From Apus apus (taxonomy: Eukaryota; Chordata; Aves; Apodiformes; Apodidae), in contig NC_067296.1 of the NCBI RefSeq assembly GCF_020740795.1, positions 5,495,001 through 5,559,000 of the forward strand: DNA of 64,000 nucleotides. Direction: 5' to 3'. This document shows, piece by piece, positions 28,779 to 39,688 of the stretch. How positions within the stretch are numbered: the stretch's first letter is position 1; every line of letters begins with the position of its first letter. A program made the translations under genes and the position numbers. Under the pieces are notes generated by a model. That model did no database searches. It was not told where the DNA came from and saw only the letters and a program-made list of their open reading frames with translations.

Positions 28779-28825
28779 CTGGGTGAGTGGGGGGGGTGAG
28801 GAGCAGGTAGTGTGGGGCTGGGTGG

Positions 28826-28870
28826 TTTGTTTTTTTTGTTTGTTTGTGGTTTTTTTTTTGGTTTTTTTTG
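28826..28870. repeat. T-rich low-complexity tract
   Basis: Runs of T broken by single or paired G (TTTG and GGTTTT units), ending in TTTTTTTTGCAG. It may be a simple repeat or the remains of an A-tail on the minus strand. Confidence 0.7.
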
Positions 28871-29189
28871 CAGTTAGGGTATGAATGCAAAGGCTGCTCT
28901 GCAGTCAGGTGGAGCTCTGGGATGAGCAGAGGGTTCTCTGTTGCAAGAAAAAAAGCTTGTCAGCTCCTGCCTCCCTGCAAGGACACCTCTGCAGCCAAGA
29001 GAAGGAGGTAGGGGGGAATGTGCCTTTTGGGGGGGTCAGGCACAGCTGTGCTGGCAGGAGCATGGCTCAAGCCTGGTGCTGTGAGAGAGGGTACTGGTGC
29101 ATCTGGGAGGCTTTTGCAGGAGGATTCCTTCCAGTATGAACTCTTGCAAGGAGGTATGTGTCACTTCTGGCTTTGTTGGAGACCTCTGG

Positions 29190-29290
29190 CAGTAGATCAT
29201 AAGTTTGTTCAGGCTGGATGAGACCACAGGAGGACCTTGTTTCAACCTGCTTGAAGCAGGGTCAGCTTTGAGATGTGGTGCTGGAGCTGC
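29190..29290 (-). mobile_element. Degraded CR1 LINE 3' fragment (probable)
   Basis: The stretch GGCTGGATGAGACC with GGAGG, CAACCTGCTTGAAGCAGGGTCA follows the order of the avian CR1 3' region (AGACC, AACC, GCTC-like, AGCAGGGTCA). The terminal octamer repeats are lost, so age is high and the borders are approximate. Orientation is minus by comparison with the other two copies. Confidence 0.45.
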
Positions 29291-31132
29291 CCGTCCTGTG
29301 GCTCCAGAAGAGGGGTTTGGTGCCAGCTTGACCCATGACCACCATGTTACCCTACAAACCCTGCTGTCTGCAGTGCCTGAGGAGCCCTGGCTTTGGGGGA
29401 ATTATGTGGCTTCAGGGCTACTTGCTGGCCTGACCTGCAGCAGGCTGAGCTTGGGGAAGGCTCTCCCAAAGCATCTCTGTGCTGCACCCCAGCTGCAAGG
29501 CTGTGGAGAGGTTGTCTTCAGCAGGAGAAGCTGACCTCATGTGCTGCTGAAAGCATTCAGTCATTTCTACATGGTTGCAGTAGTTCAGCACTTGAACTTC
29601 AGATGGTCTTTCCCATCTCTCCTGTGTAAGTTACTTTCTCTAAGGACTATCCCTGGTGCAAGAAACTGCTCCACTGGAAGTGGGAAGAAGAGCAGCCTAT
29701 CAATTTGGTTTCAAGAAATGCCCCTAGAACTGGTATGTGTGATTACTTCTCCGGGGCTCAGCCAGCTCCTTTGTGGAGCTGTGCCTCTGGCTTTTGGGAA
29801 GATCCATGTTCTTCCTTGGCTGCATGTCCAGATGAGCCAGCTTTTGCCTTTGCTGGGAACAGGATGATGGCAGCAACCCAGTGATTTAGGCACTAAACCT
29901 CTGCTCAGTGACCTCATTGCTGCACACACTGGAAGTAAAACACCACAAGAGTGGAAAGCAAATACTCTTCCTTTGGGAGCTGGGGAATATTGAAGGGCAT
30001 TAGTACAAATGGACCTCTTTGCTGATTTTTAACTTTAATGTCATTCAGTGACAGAGCACAGTTGAGCTAATTGTAACATTTGAAGTCTCCTTTGCACCTT
30101 CTCTTCAACACTCCTGTAAAGCACAGAGTTTCCCCAGCATGGAAGTGCTGGTGCTGGGATGCTTGAGGGCTGGCTGCTCCTGGGTCCCTGGTTCCTGCAG
30201 GCAAGGTGAAGGATAACACAGGCAGGGAGTTGGATCTGCTGGGGTGACACTAGCAAGACAGACAAACCTGAGAGGTGGCTTTGGAGACAGGTTTCTCTGC
30301 ACGTGTTGGGCCTGAGTAGGCAATGACCAAATGTGGAGGCTGCTGCAGGGCTCTGCGAAGAAACAGCTGGAGGGTTGTCCTCTGTTTCCCCCATTTCCTG
30401 CATTTTTTGGGCAGGAGCCACATGGAGCTTTCCTGGTGGCTCCAACAGACTGCTTGGATGAGGACTATCTCAGCAGCAAATACATTTTTTTTTTGTGTGA
30501 ATGGTGGAGACCAACCCTATGAACCTGCTCAGGGCAAGTTAAGTGCTTGATCCTCGGTTTTGTGTCTCCTTTAACCTAGCTGTGGCCATTTTTCCTGAAG
30601 ATGGGATCCTGGGGCAAAACTGAGGCACCCCAAACCTTGGGGCTGCTTGTTCTGAGCCACAGACAGCCCAGCTCCCTCCCGTCCTGGGGTGCCAGCTGGC
30701 TCCTGGATGGATCAATGTAGCAGAAGCTGGGCTGAAATCCTGCCATTGTCCGTGCTGCTTGAGGCAAGGGGATGAGAGGGGTTATTTTTGGGTCCTAAGA
30801 GGGGCCCCTGCTGCCCCCTCATCCTCCGAGGTGACCCCATAGGAACACGTGTAGGGCGTGCGACGGGGAACGGCCGTAAATAACGGGTGGTTATTTGTGC
30901 CCAGGCAAAAGGAGCTGGGGAGAAAGTGTAACTGATACCAGCCTGGGCTCTTTCCAGACCTGCTTGGAGCTGGGACATTGTGGCTGATACTTGGCTTCGC
31001 TGCCTTCCCTTTGCAACAGCTGTTCCTGTGGGCCCTGCATCTGCATTTGGCCTTCTGCAGTGTTTTGCTAATCCTCTTTCTCACTGTACAGCAACGTGTG
31101 CTTGCCAAGGTCCCACTGACCCATCACCAGGA

Positions 31133-31152
31133 GAGGGGGGGGGATGGGGGGA
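31133..31152. repeat. G-rich tract
   Basis: A long G run, AT, then six G, on the plus strand. It has potential for a G-quadruplex. Confidence 0.7.
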
Positions 31153-32969
31153 AAAGGAGGAGAACTTGATATCGTCTTCGAGTGAAATAGCTTGGGCTCA
31201 GTCTTGGAGAATTTCCCGAACTCTCAAGGAATTTCCTGATCTTAAGAATCTGCCAAAACTTGGAATCTGCCTCAGTTGGACTGCGTGTATTTTCAGAGCA
31301 CAGGCTGTGGAGCTGTGTTTTGGGTTTCCAGCCTGTCTTTGTGAGAGCATGCTCTATCTGAAGGGGTCAAGAGGGACCTGCAAGGAAAGCCTTCCCCTGA
31401 CCAGCTGCAGGAATACGCAGGGATTAATTTAACATCCTCTCCTCCTTTATTTTTTGGGATCAATGAGATATTTTATCCTAAATTCCTGTCTCATTTCCCT
31501 GTGCCAAACCCCAAGCTGTTACTGCAGCCCTTGTGAACATGGAAGCTCGGGTGCAGTTGTAATACTTGAGGTTAGTGGCTCCCTGGCAGAGCTGGAATTA
31601 AAGGTATAACCCCAGATGGACTAATATCCCATATTTTTACCAAAAATAATGCTTTTGCAGCTGAAAGCAGCCTCTTTGCTTGTAGCTGGGGTTTGGCATC
31701 CATGTGTTTATTGCATATATTTCAAGAGCAAACAAGCTCCTGGGTGGGAGAAGGGCAGCCCCTCCTCTCAGGACAAACTCAAATGAAATTCCTCAAGGTC
31801 TTTTTCCAAAAATTAGTGCTGGCTGGATTTTGACCAGGTTGTTTTTGACAAGCTTTAATCTGTGAAATCAACACCAAGTCAGGAAATGCTTAGATTGACT
31901 CTGAAGGAGGATTTGGCCAGAACTGTTCTCCTATTTATGAGGGATATTTGGAAACAGCAAGACCTCCCAGAGGGGACCTGTTCTGACCTCCCTGCTCTTC
32001 CAGCCCAGTCCAGAGGGGCTTTATCATCCCTTATCACTTGATTTTTGTCCCCAGGAGCTTGGCATTAACCTTAGGTCCATGCCTGATGCTGGAGTCTGGG
32101 ACAGCTTTTCCACTGGCTTTGGTGGACTTTGGACCAAGCTGGTGGGATCAGTTCCCCTGCAATGCTATTTTGGGGAAAAGCCCAGTTTCCCAGGCAATGG
32201 GTCAGGAATCACTTTGAACCACTATCTCCATCCCATCTCTAACATCCACCAGCCCACAGAGTTGCAGTCTCTGTCTCCCTGCTTGCTCCTGATGCCTCTG
32301 CATGGCAAGGTCTCCAGTCCTGTACTGGGACTGAGCAGTGCCTGGTCCATCCAGCCCATGGCATCCCCCATGTCCCCCCCCCTTCTTGCAGCTCTGTCAC
32401 ACTGGAGAGGGAGGAAAAGAAAACCCAGCATGAGCACATGTGGCAGGCAGGGGGAAATGGCTGCTGCAAAGTAAGCAGTGCCTTTAAAGAAGTGTTTGTC
32501 TGGGGTTTGTTTAGTTACCCTCTAGGTAATTTTACAGCTGAGGAGGCTGGGCCATTCAGGCAATGGCCAAAACAATATCCCCACTGTCTGAGCAGCTCTC
32601 CTGGCTTGGCATGGCTCAGCAGAGCTGGGGGGGCAGATGGAGATGGGGAAGAGAAGTTTTTTACCAGCCACAGCCAGAAAACGCCGTGGAGGATGTCCTG
32701 TAATTAAGATGTTGCTTTGAACGATCAAGTCACTTGGCTGTCAGGTTGAATAAACCTCTGGGCTCAAGCTGGGTGTGAGAGGAGGAGGAAGGGAAAAGCC
32801 CAGTCCCATGGTTTTGATCTGAATTGTGGCTCTAGGCTCAGGGCACTTTGGGATGCTCATGGAGGAGGGAGGAGGCTGATGGGATGGGGGCTCTGGTCCT
32901 TTGTTTCTGTGAGCAGCTTTTTTGGTGTTCTGGGTGGAGTCAGAGGCAGGTCTGCCCTGCCTGCACTCC

Positions 32970-33000
32970 CCTCTCTCTCTCTCTCCCTCCCTCTCTCCAA
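32970..33000. repeat. (CT)n pyrimidine microsatellite
   Basis: CTCTCTCTCTCTCTC followed by CCCTCCCTCTCTCC on the plus strand. Confidence 0.85.
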
Positions 33001-33394
33001 GCCCTGGGAACCAGCAGCCTCAACCTGTTGGACACAGAACTGGGGCTCCAAAATGCCACCTCCTCCTGGTGCAGGTGTGTCCTGTCCCAGCCCCACCAAA
33101 GCATGGTTCGTCCCATTACCCCAACAGGGTGAAATCCCTGCGGGATCCCCAGGAAAAGCTTCCCTGCCTCTTCCAAAGGCCTGGTGCAGCTCAGGCTGGA
33201 AACGTGGGGGCTCGAGTCTCTCAGCACTACGTGCAAATAGCTTCCATCAGCTCACAGAGCTGTTCCCAAGAGCTGGAGCACTCGCTGCTGGCAGCCAGCT
33301 TGCAGGAGGACACCAATAGTTCATGCAGACATGGCAAGAAACCAGCCCTGTTTCCCATTCACGAAGGGTGGCTCCAAAACAACAGCGAGATCTG

Positions 33395-33600
33395 TCACAG
33401 CATATAGGAGGCATCTGTGCAAATTGGCCTGACTGCCTAAATAATTCCGTATATATTTATAAACTGGGAGATGTAACGTTTTTTCCTGTTTACTTTTCGG
33501 TTGAATTCCTTGCTCATGGAAATGAGAGCTGCAGCGGGGCGGCTAGACACAACCATTGTATGGGGAAGACACTGTACAAACTGTCCTAGAAAATTCTGCC
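33395..33600. promoter_or_regulatory. Candidate conserved non-coding element
   Basis: An AT-rich island in GC-rich flanks, with TAAATAATTCC, ATATATTTATAAA, a forkhead-like TGTTTAC and a SOX-like CCATTGTATGG. It holds no repeat or coding frame. Confidence 0.35.
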
Positions 33601-33831
33601 AAAATGCCAGGCTGTGTCAGCCCTGATCTGCAGCCACCTTGCCCCTTCCCACACACCCTTCCCTTCCCCCCTCACCCCGGTTCCAGCCCTCTGCATTGAG
33701 CCAACCCCAGCTGGCTGCTCTCACACCAAGGGGGTGTTTTGCCCAAATGTTAATTTGGGAGGGAGACCAGGCAGGTTGGGTTGGGACCCACAGTGAGGAA
33801 GGAAAAGAGTAACAATGCTGGCCAAGGTGAT

Positions 33832-33849
33832 GCAGCAGCAGCAGCAGCA
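33832..33849. repeat. (GCA)6 trinucleotide repeat
   Basis: Six uninterrupted GCA units on the plus strand, not inside a supported coding frame. Confidence 0.9.
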
Positions 33850-34418
33850 ATTTGGGGTGTGGAGCAGGGCAGGTGCCTGAACTCTGCCCCTTGGTCTGTG
33901 TTTTTGGGGGGCAAGGACATGGGATGCGGTCTTGGTTATGTGGGAGCTGCAGTGCTTGTACCAGATGCAGAACTTTAATGTTTGTGTGAGTTGGGAATGG
34001 AGGTACCTGCAAGGTGAGGGATAAGTGCAAAGTGACTGACTGCCTCAAGGAGCTTGTACAGCTTCTGCATCAGCCAGGGAGTCAATGTGTGCCCAGCTCT
34101 TGCTGCAAACAGGGTTGTTAACAGCACCACGATGGGCCAAGACCTGCTGTTAACACATCTGCTGGGGAAAGAAGGGAAAGGAGAAGGGAGAAAAGATGTT
34201 AAATGCTGAAAGTGAAATTTGAACCCCATTTTTTGGCTGCTTGGAAGCTGTGTGTGAGGCTGCTGGTTGCCCATGTGGGCCCTGGGAGGATGGGAAGGGG
34301 AGCCCAGGCCACCCCTGAGGCTGCAGGGGCTTGACCTTCTTCATGCCCTTCAAGGGATGGGTTTGCAGATCCCATCCTGTCCAATTTCTCCAGGTCCTGC
34401 AGGGCAGAGGGAAGGAAA

Positions 34419-34482
34419 GGATGGGAGAGAGCTTGAGAGCTGGGAGGAGAGGATGGGAGAGTGCTTGGGAGCTGGGAGGAAG
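34419..34482. repeat. 32-bp tandem duplication
   Basis: Two copies of a 32-bp purine-rich unit (34419-34450 and 34451-34482) differ at only a few positions, with a partial third start (GGATGG) after them. It is a small minisatellite. Confidence 0.85.
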
Positions 34483-34734
34483 GATGGAGGAGCCTCTGGG
34501 TCCCATGGGTTTTTTCCCCATCCCATTGCATCCAGCTCCCTTCCATGGGCACTCTGACCTTGGAAGACTCATTCCCATATACTGGCTGCAGCCCATCTCT
34601 CCCTCCAAAGCAGGAATGGGTGGAATAAGCATAGCTGGCAGACAGCAGGAATGGAATGGGGCATTAGAACATGCATGGAGCCCTGCTGTGTTTGCATCAC
34701 ACCTCAAATCTGTGTCACCTGCTGGTGGCATCTT

Positions 34735-34890
34735 TGCTTTCAGCTCTATTTATACCACCAGTTCAATTGAAAACTTATTTAGCAATGATCACACTCATTG
34801 TGTCATATATATTTATAGCCTTTCACACTTGCTTCTGTTCACTCTCTTGGTTATTTCAGTCACATTTCTCGTCCCTTACATCAAGGTCTG
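34735..34890. promoter_or_regulatory. Candidate conserved non-coding element
   Basis: This AT-rich island contains a MEF2-like CTATTTATA, CAATTG, and the inverted repeat CAATGA-6-TCATTG at 34783-34800, followed by ATATATTTATAG. The paired CATTG cores resemble dimeric SOX sites. It lies about 11 kb upstream of EMILIN3. Confidence 0.35.
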
Positions 34891-36410
34891 GGAACAGCTG
34901 TGCAGGAGCAGATCAAAGGTCTTTGGAGCCCCACGTCCCCTCCTGGATATTAGCCAGCAAGAGGGACTGGGGAAGGAGGAATGAAGCAAGTGTGTGGTGA
35001 TCCTGCTGGCAGTGAAAGGGTGAGGCACACCTCCAGGTCAGCCCCTGCACAGCCCCCCGGGACCTCCCTGAATGGCTCTAATCTCTTTTGCAATGCAGTT
35101 ATACTTCTGACCTCCCCATCACCCTGACCAGTGAATGTCACGTTTCAGGGTGTCCCAGCTGCAAGGGGGCTGTGGCCACAGCATCTGCTCCCCTGGCACC
35201 GTGGGGGGCACTGGCTGGTGGTGGCAGGGATCCCCTGCGAGTAAAAGGGGGGGGTTGGGAGGGGGGGGTAAAAAAATATCAGTTATAGAGAGTAACTGTT
35301 GAATTCCTAGAAGTGCCTTTAGAATTGGGAATTCCTGGGCTTGCACGTGGCTCGGTGGGGGCGTGTTGAGCTCCCAGCCTCTTGCTGGGTGTTGGGAGAT
35401 GCTGCAGGGTGGCCGTGGGTGTCAAAGACAGTGGGAGGTCCCCTGTTCCATGGGCCTGAACGGAGGATGTGGGCTGAGCTGCCACACGAGGGATGGGATG
35501 CAGCAATGGTCCCCGGGGGGACCTGCTGCTGCCCATGGGTGGGAGCGCTGCCCGGGGCACGAGGGCGGGGGGGCTGTGGGGTGGGGGTGCCCTCCCAGGA
35601 GGGCAAAGCAAGAGCCCGTGGACACCCCAGTTTCTGGACACGGTGGCTTCATACAATGCTGAGAAGCATCAAAAGGAGGCAAGGCAGGCAGAAGGGGCAG
35701 CGTAATTGGATGTTTTAGTAATCCTTTTCTGAAGGAGACACGACAGCTCGTCCAACTGGAACGGAGGGACGGCTCATCCGCTCCGGGCTGCGCCATGGGA
35801 GGGCTGGGAGAGCCCCTGCCCCAGGGAGGGGGCAGCTGCCCTCCCCATGGCCACTGGCACCAGTCTGGGGCATCCCAGCTGCTCCCTGGGCAAAGGAGAG
35901 GGCGAGGGACAGACACAGCGACTCCTGGGCAGGAGAGGGGCCAGTGGGACTGTCTCACAGCTGCTGCTGGCTTTACCAGCAGTGCCCGTGTTCATCACCA
36001 GGGATGTCCCCTTTAGATAAATCTCAAGCCTTGTCCTTGACTCTTATCAGGTGATGGCCAGGGTGAGGTGTCCCTGCACCCTTGGTGCCATGTGCCACCA
36101 TCTTAACTCAGGATCTTGTCCCTGCTCAGGAATATGTGACTGATGGGCTATAAATCCCATTTTTCAGCCTGGCCATGTGTTATCCAGAAGGAGAAGGGCC
36201 TGGAGAGGGCAACTGGGGACAGCATGGGTGACAAGGCACTGCCTGGCTGGTGTCTAGACCTGGGGGGAGGCAGGAAGGCAGTGGTGGTGAGGTTCTGGTG
36301 CTCTCCAAGCAGCCAGGGATGCTCTGCCCCCATCCTCCACATCAGAATTTTAATCAATGTGGAGAAACTTGCAGCCAAGTCAGTCCCCCCAACCCCCTCC
36401 ATCACTCTCC
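34891..36410. other. Intergenic, GC-rich, no gene recognised
   Basis: Holds a double G8 tract at 35247-35268 and a GC-rich zone at 35440-35640. A TATAAAT near 36150 lacks other promoter marks. Confidence 0.5.
35247..35268. repeat. Double G8 tract, G-quadruplex candidate
   Basis: Eight G, TTGGGA, eight G on the plus strand, followed by TAAAAAAATATC. Confidence 0.8.
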
Positions 36411-36414
36411 CGTT

Positions 36415-36490
36415 GAAACTGGATCTATTTCCTGGGATTACATGCAGCACCTTAAAGAAAATATTTACAGAATTTATATTCACATCCCGT
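36415..36490. promoter_or_regulatory. AT-rich island, candidate regulatory element
   Basis: Contains GGATTACATG, AAAATATTTACAG and AATTTATATTCAC between GC-rich flanks. The forkhead-like TATTTAC is visible. Confidence 0.25.
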
Positions 36491-36775
36491 TCACCCTCTT
36501 CTCAGGGGGCTCCCTCTGGTGCCCTCCCTTCCTCCCTCCCTCTTGCACTTCATCTCTCCCCCCTCCTCCAGCTCCCCTTTCCCCCCCTGTCCTGCTACAA
36601 TACCCGCCTTTGTGAGAGGAACAATGTTTACTCTCCATTCGAGGATGGGGGGATTGGAAATGAAAAGGGCTTCCTCCCCCTCGCCCCGGCCCCGAGCTGC
36701 ACTCCGTGGCGGGAGAAGGAGGAATTCCTGTAGGAATGCCGGTGGCGACGGCCGGCACGAAGGCAGCCCAGGCAA

Positions 36776-36815
36776 GGGGATAAATATTCAGCTCAGATGA
36801 GGGGATAAATATTCA
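36776..36815. repeat. 15-bp direct repeat GGGGATAAATATTCA x2
   Basis: Exact copies at 36776-36790 and 36801-36815, 25 bp start to start. Each combines a GATA core with AAATATTC. The spacing is two and a half helical turns. Confidence 0.9.
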
Positions 36816-38084
36816 TGCTGGAGGAAAGAAAGGGAGAGAAGGGCCCGGGGACCAGGGTAGTCCAGGGTCCATCATGTTTCGCCGCAGCTTAAGGGTGTGT
36901 TGGAAATTCCCCACCAGCCCCGCTGGGTTTACAGGTCCATGATGCAGAACGGGTGCTGCTCTCCCTTGGCTGAAAGCAGGAGATGAAAGGCACGTCTGGG
37001 CTGGGGGAGGTTGTACAGCAGCCCCGGGAGTGGAGAAGGGGATTTGGGGCTGGAGAGAGGCGAGGGCTGCGAGAGCCAGCATGTGGCTGCAATTACAGGG
37101 ATGCTGGGGAGGATGGTGTGCATGGAAATGCACTGCTTTCCCTCCCCGCCCTTCCCCAGCCCTGGCTGTGTTTCCCCACCAGAAGCCAAGATTTCTCCTG
37201 CTGCTCCTTGCTGGGAAGCCATCCAGTTGGAAAAGGGGAACACAGGAGGGAGGGCTGCCACTCACCAGGGTGGGCGGCAGAGATGGGGACCCCAGCCCGG
37301 GCACCGTGAGGAGCAGGGACAGGCCTTTAACAATAAATCAGTAAAAACATGAACCTTTTTTTCCCCCTCTCACATTCAAGGAAAAAACATCAGGAAAGCT
37401 GGAGAAGCTTTAATTTTGGGATGGCTTCCCCACTGTCAGTGCCTTCTGCCATCCAGTGCCACCTGCAGCCCTTGCTCCCAGGGCTTGTTGGCAGCTGGAG
37501 TCAGACCTTGCTGCTCTTCTCCATCACAACACTGACCCTCAACCAGCCTTTCCCCATATGAAAGGGGGGCCATCCAGGGCACAAAGAGCCTGCCATGGGT
37601 GAAAGGTGTTTTGGGGTCCCCCAGTGCCTGCAGGAAGGGCTGGCAGGGAGGACATGTGGGATTGGCATGGCCACGATGATGGGCTTTGGGGCCAGCCCTG
37701 GTCAGGAGGTTAGGAGCTGTCTCCGGTGGTGAGCACAGAGGTTTGCACAAGCCTCCTGCTTCCTGAAAACCCCCCATGTCTAAATATAGCAAGTACTTGG
37801 GCATTTTACTCTGGGAAGGGAAAACAGCTCCAGGTGCCAAGAGAGATCCTCTTCTGTTTGCACAGCGTGAGGGCTGAGTGTCCTCTGCCTGCTCCCATCC
37901 AGGGGGGTCTGTGCTGACAGGGGCTGGCTCACCCTGAGCCCCCTCTGTCCCCCCAGATCCCCACCCAGCAGGCCTGGGTGATGTGAGAAACCCCACGCCA
38001 AGCTTTGGGCGTCGAGTCCAGCCAAGGCACGAGCACGCTGAAAGGCTCTCCTGGAAACAGCACAGCCCTCTTCCTGCTTGGTTC
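36816..38084. other. Intergenic, no gene recognised
   Basis: GC-rich mixed sequence with no exon-like frame. The AATAAA near 37331 on the plus strand is not attached to any gene I can see. Confidence 0.45.
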
Positions 38085-38138
38085 CAATAAAAAAAAAAAA
38101 ATAAAAATAAAAAAAAACCAAACTAAAACAAAAAAAAA
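38085..38138. repeat. A-rich low-complexity tract
   Basis: A-runs broken by T, CC and C, beginning with CCAATAAAA. This could be the tail of a decayed retroposon on the plus strand, but no body is recognisable before it. Confidence 0.75.
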
Positions 38139-39633
38139 TATCTGGTTTAATTCAGGGCTGAAGCAGGAAATCATCATTCCCATGGCCTTGGTGATGTGAG
38201 ACAGCCTGTTCAGATACCATGTCCTTTTCCTCCAGGAAGAAAGGAGCCTTAGAAAGAGACATTCACCAGGATGCTCATTCAATCAAATTCCCTCTCTAAT
38301 CTCTTAAGGGGAGATGTGGGAGCTGTACTGTGGTCCCTCATTGTCACAAGCAGCAGCCCTTTGGACACTGTTCATTTTCTACCTGACAAGAGGGAGGATG
38401 CAGCCATCAATCTTCTCCCTGATTTCCCACCCTGATAGGTGCGATAAGAACCCACCGTCCACCCAAAAAAGCTGTATTCACCTTGTATCCGGATGCTACA
38501 GAAAAACTAGTCTGTGCAGAGTGTTGTCACAAGGCTGGGGTTAGCCCCACTGCCTGGGCAATCCTGGCCCATCCTCGGGCTGTTGGGAGCAGCTTGTGCT
38601 CATCAGCTTTGCATCCCCTGCCTGGCTGTGGTGCTGGTGTGAAAGGGACAGCAGGTCCCTCTTGGCCCCATCGCTCCCTGTCACCACCAAGGGCTGTGGG
38701 TGGTCTGAGTGACCCACCTTTGCCCCTGGCCTTTGCTCCCCAAATCAAGGAAAACAAATGAGCAGCAGCCAGGTTGCAAACTGCACAGGCTTCGTGCTCC
38801 CTGGGCTCTCTGTCTCGCTGACCTCCTGGCAGATTTTTTTCTTGCACCCACCTTCAAAGGAGGGTGCTGGCCTGGGAGCTCAGAGCATCTCTGTGCCATC
38901 GTGGCTGGCTCCTGGGCTGCACCCCTCAGGCCAGCACCCTGGGTGCTGATGGCTGCTGGGCGATGGGTGACAGAGTGAGCAGGGCTCTGCTCTGAGCTGA
39001 AACAGGTCCTGAGCTCTGGGACTGACTGTAATATTCACAGGCAGGGCTCAGAGGAGAGCAGCTCCAGAGCAGAGCCTGGGAGGCTGTGCCTGGAAATTGT
39101 TTTTCAGAATTCCCCAGGGATCTGGAGCTGCAGCTACCATCAGATCCACAGCACACTGGGGCCGTGCCAGTAACTCCCAGTGAGCCAGGACTGGAGACAG
39201 CCAGGGGAAATGCAGTGTCTGACTGGAGCAAGCATCGTCCTGGCAGGGGGGGTCGCTGAGATCTCAGCTCCAGGAGCAGCCTTTGGCTCACAGGGATCAC
39301 CCGGCACTGTTTTCCCTGGGCAGCTGGGCTGGAGGGGGTGTGATCATCTGCAAACAACACCTGCCACAGAAGAGCCACCAAGGTCACCTCCAAAGGCTGC
39401 AGGGACCAGGTTTTGCTTTCGATGGCTTTGCACAGGGAAAGGTGGCCCAGACTGTTTGCAGAGCAGCTGAGCTCCTCTCACCAGGTTGGCTGGAGGAGGC
39501 TCTAACAGAGAGCAGGAGTGAGTTACAGGGTGGAAAGAGGCCCTGGATTTCTCTGGGAACACAAGGAGGATTAAAAATCTGGTCCCTATATTGCTATTGC
39601 TTTTTCTATTTCCTTTCTCCTTTTTATTATTAA

Positions 39634-39688
39634 TTTTTTTTTTTATCCCTCATGGTATTATTTGATGGTTAGAGAAAAAAAAAAAAAA
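39634..39688. repeat. T11 - 30 bp - A14 inverted homopolymers
   Basis: A run of 11 T (39634-39644) is followed 30 bp later by 14 A (39675-39688), which could pair in single strands. Confidence 0.8.

Larger units (their letters stand above)
25761..29190. other. Intergenic, no gene recognised
   Basis: Mixed unique-looking sequence. An AT-rich patch lies at 27030-27170. A TATAAAAGG core-promoter-like motif at 28770-28778 is followed by a T-rich low-complexity zone (28825-28870). No splice-supported coding potential was found. Confidence 0.5.
29291..33390. other. Intergenic, no gene recognised
   Basis: Contains a T-run at 30485-30494, a G-rich tract around 31133-31152, an AT-rich patch at 31420-31950 and a CT microsatellite at 32970-33000. 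Open frames here have no features of real proteins. Confidence 0.5.

Noticed and set aside
30978..31169. 63-codon hydrophobic frame starting MWLILGFAAF
   Set aside because: It looks like a membrane peptide but ends in featureless basic sequence and has no supporting signals. T-rich DNA gives such frames easily.
38085..38138. Processed pseudogene ending in an A-tail
   Set aside because: No gene-like sequence precedes the A-rich tract and no target-site duplication could be found.
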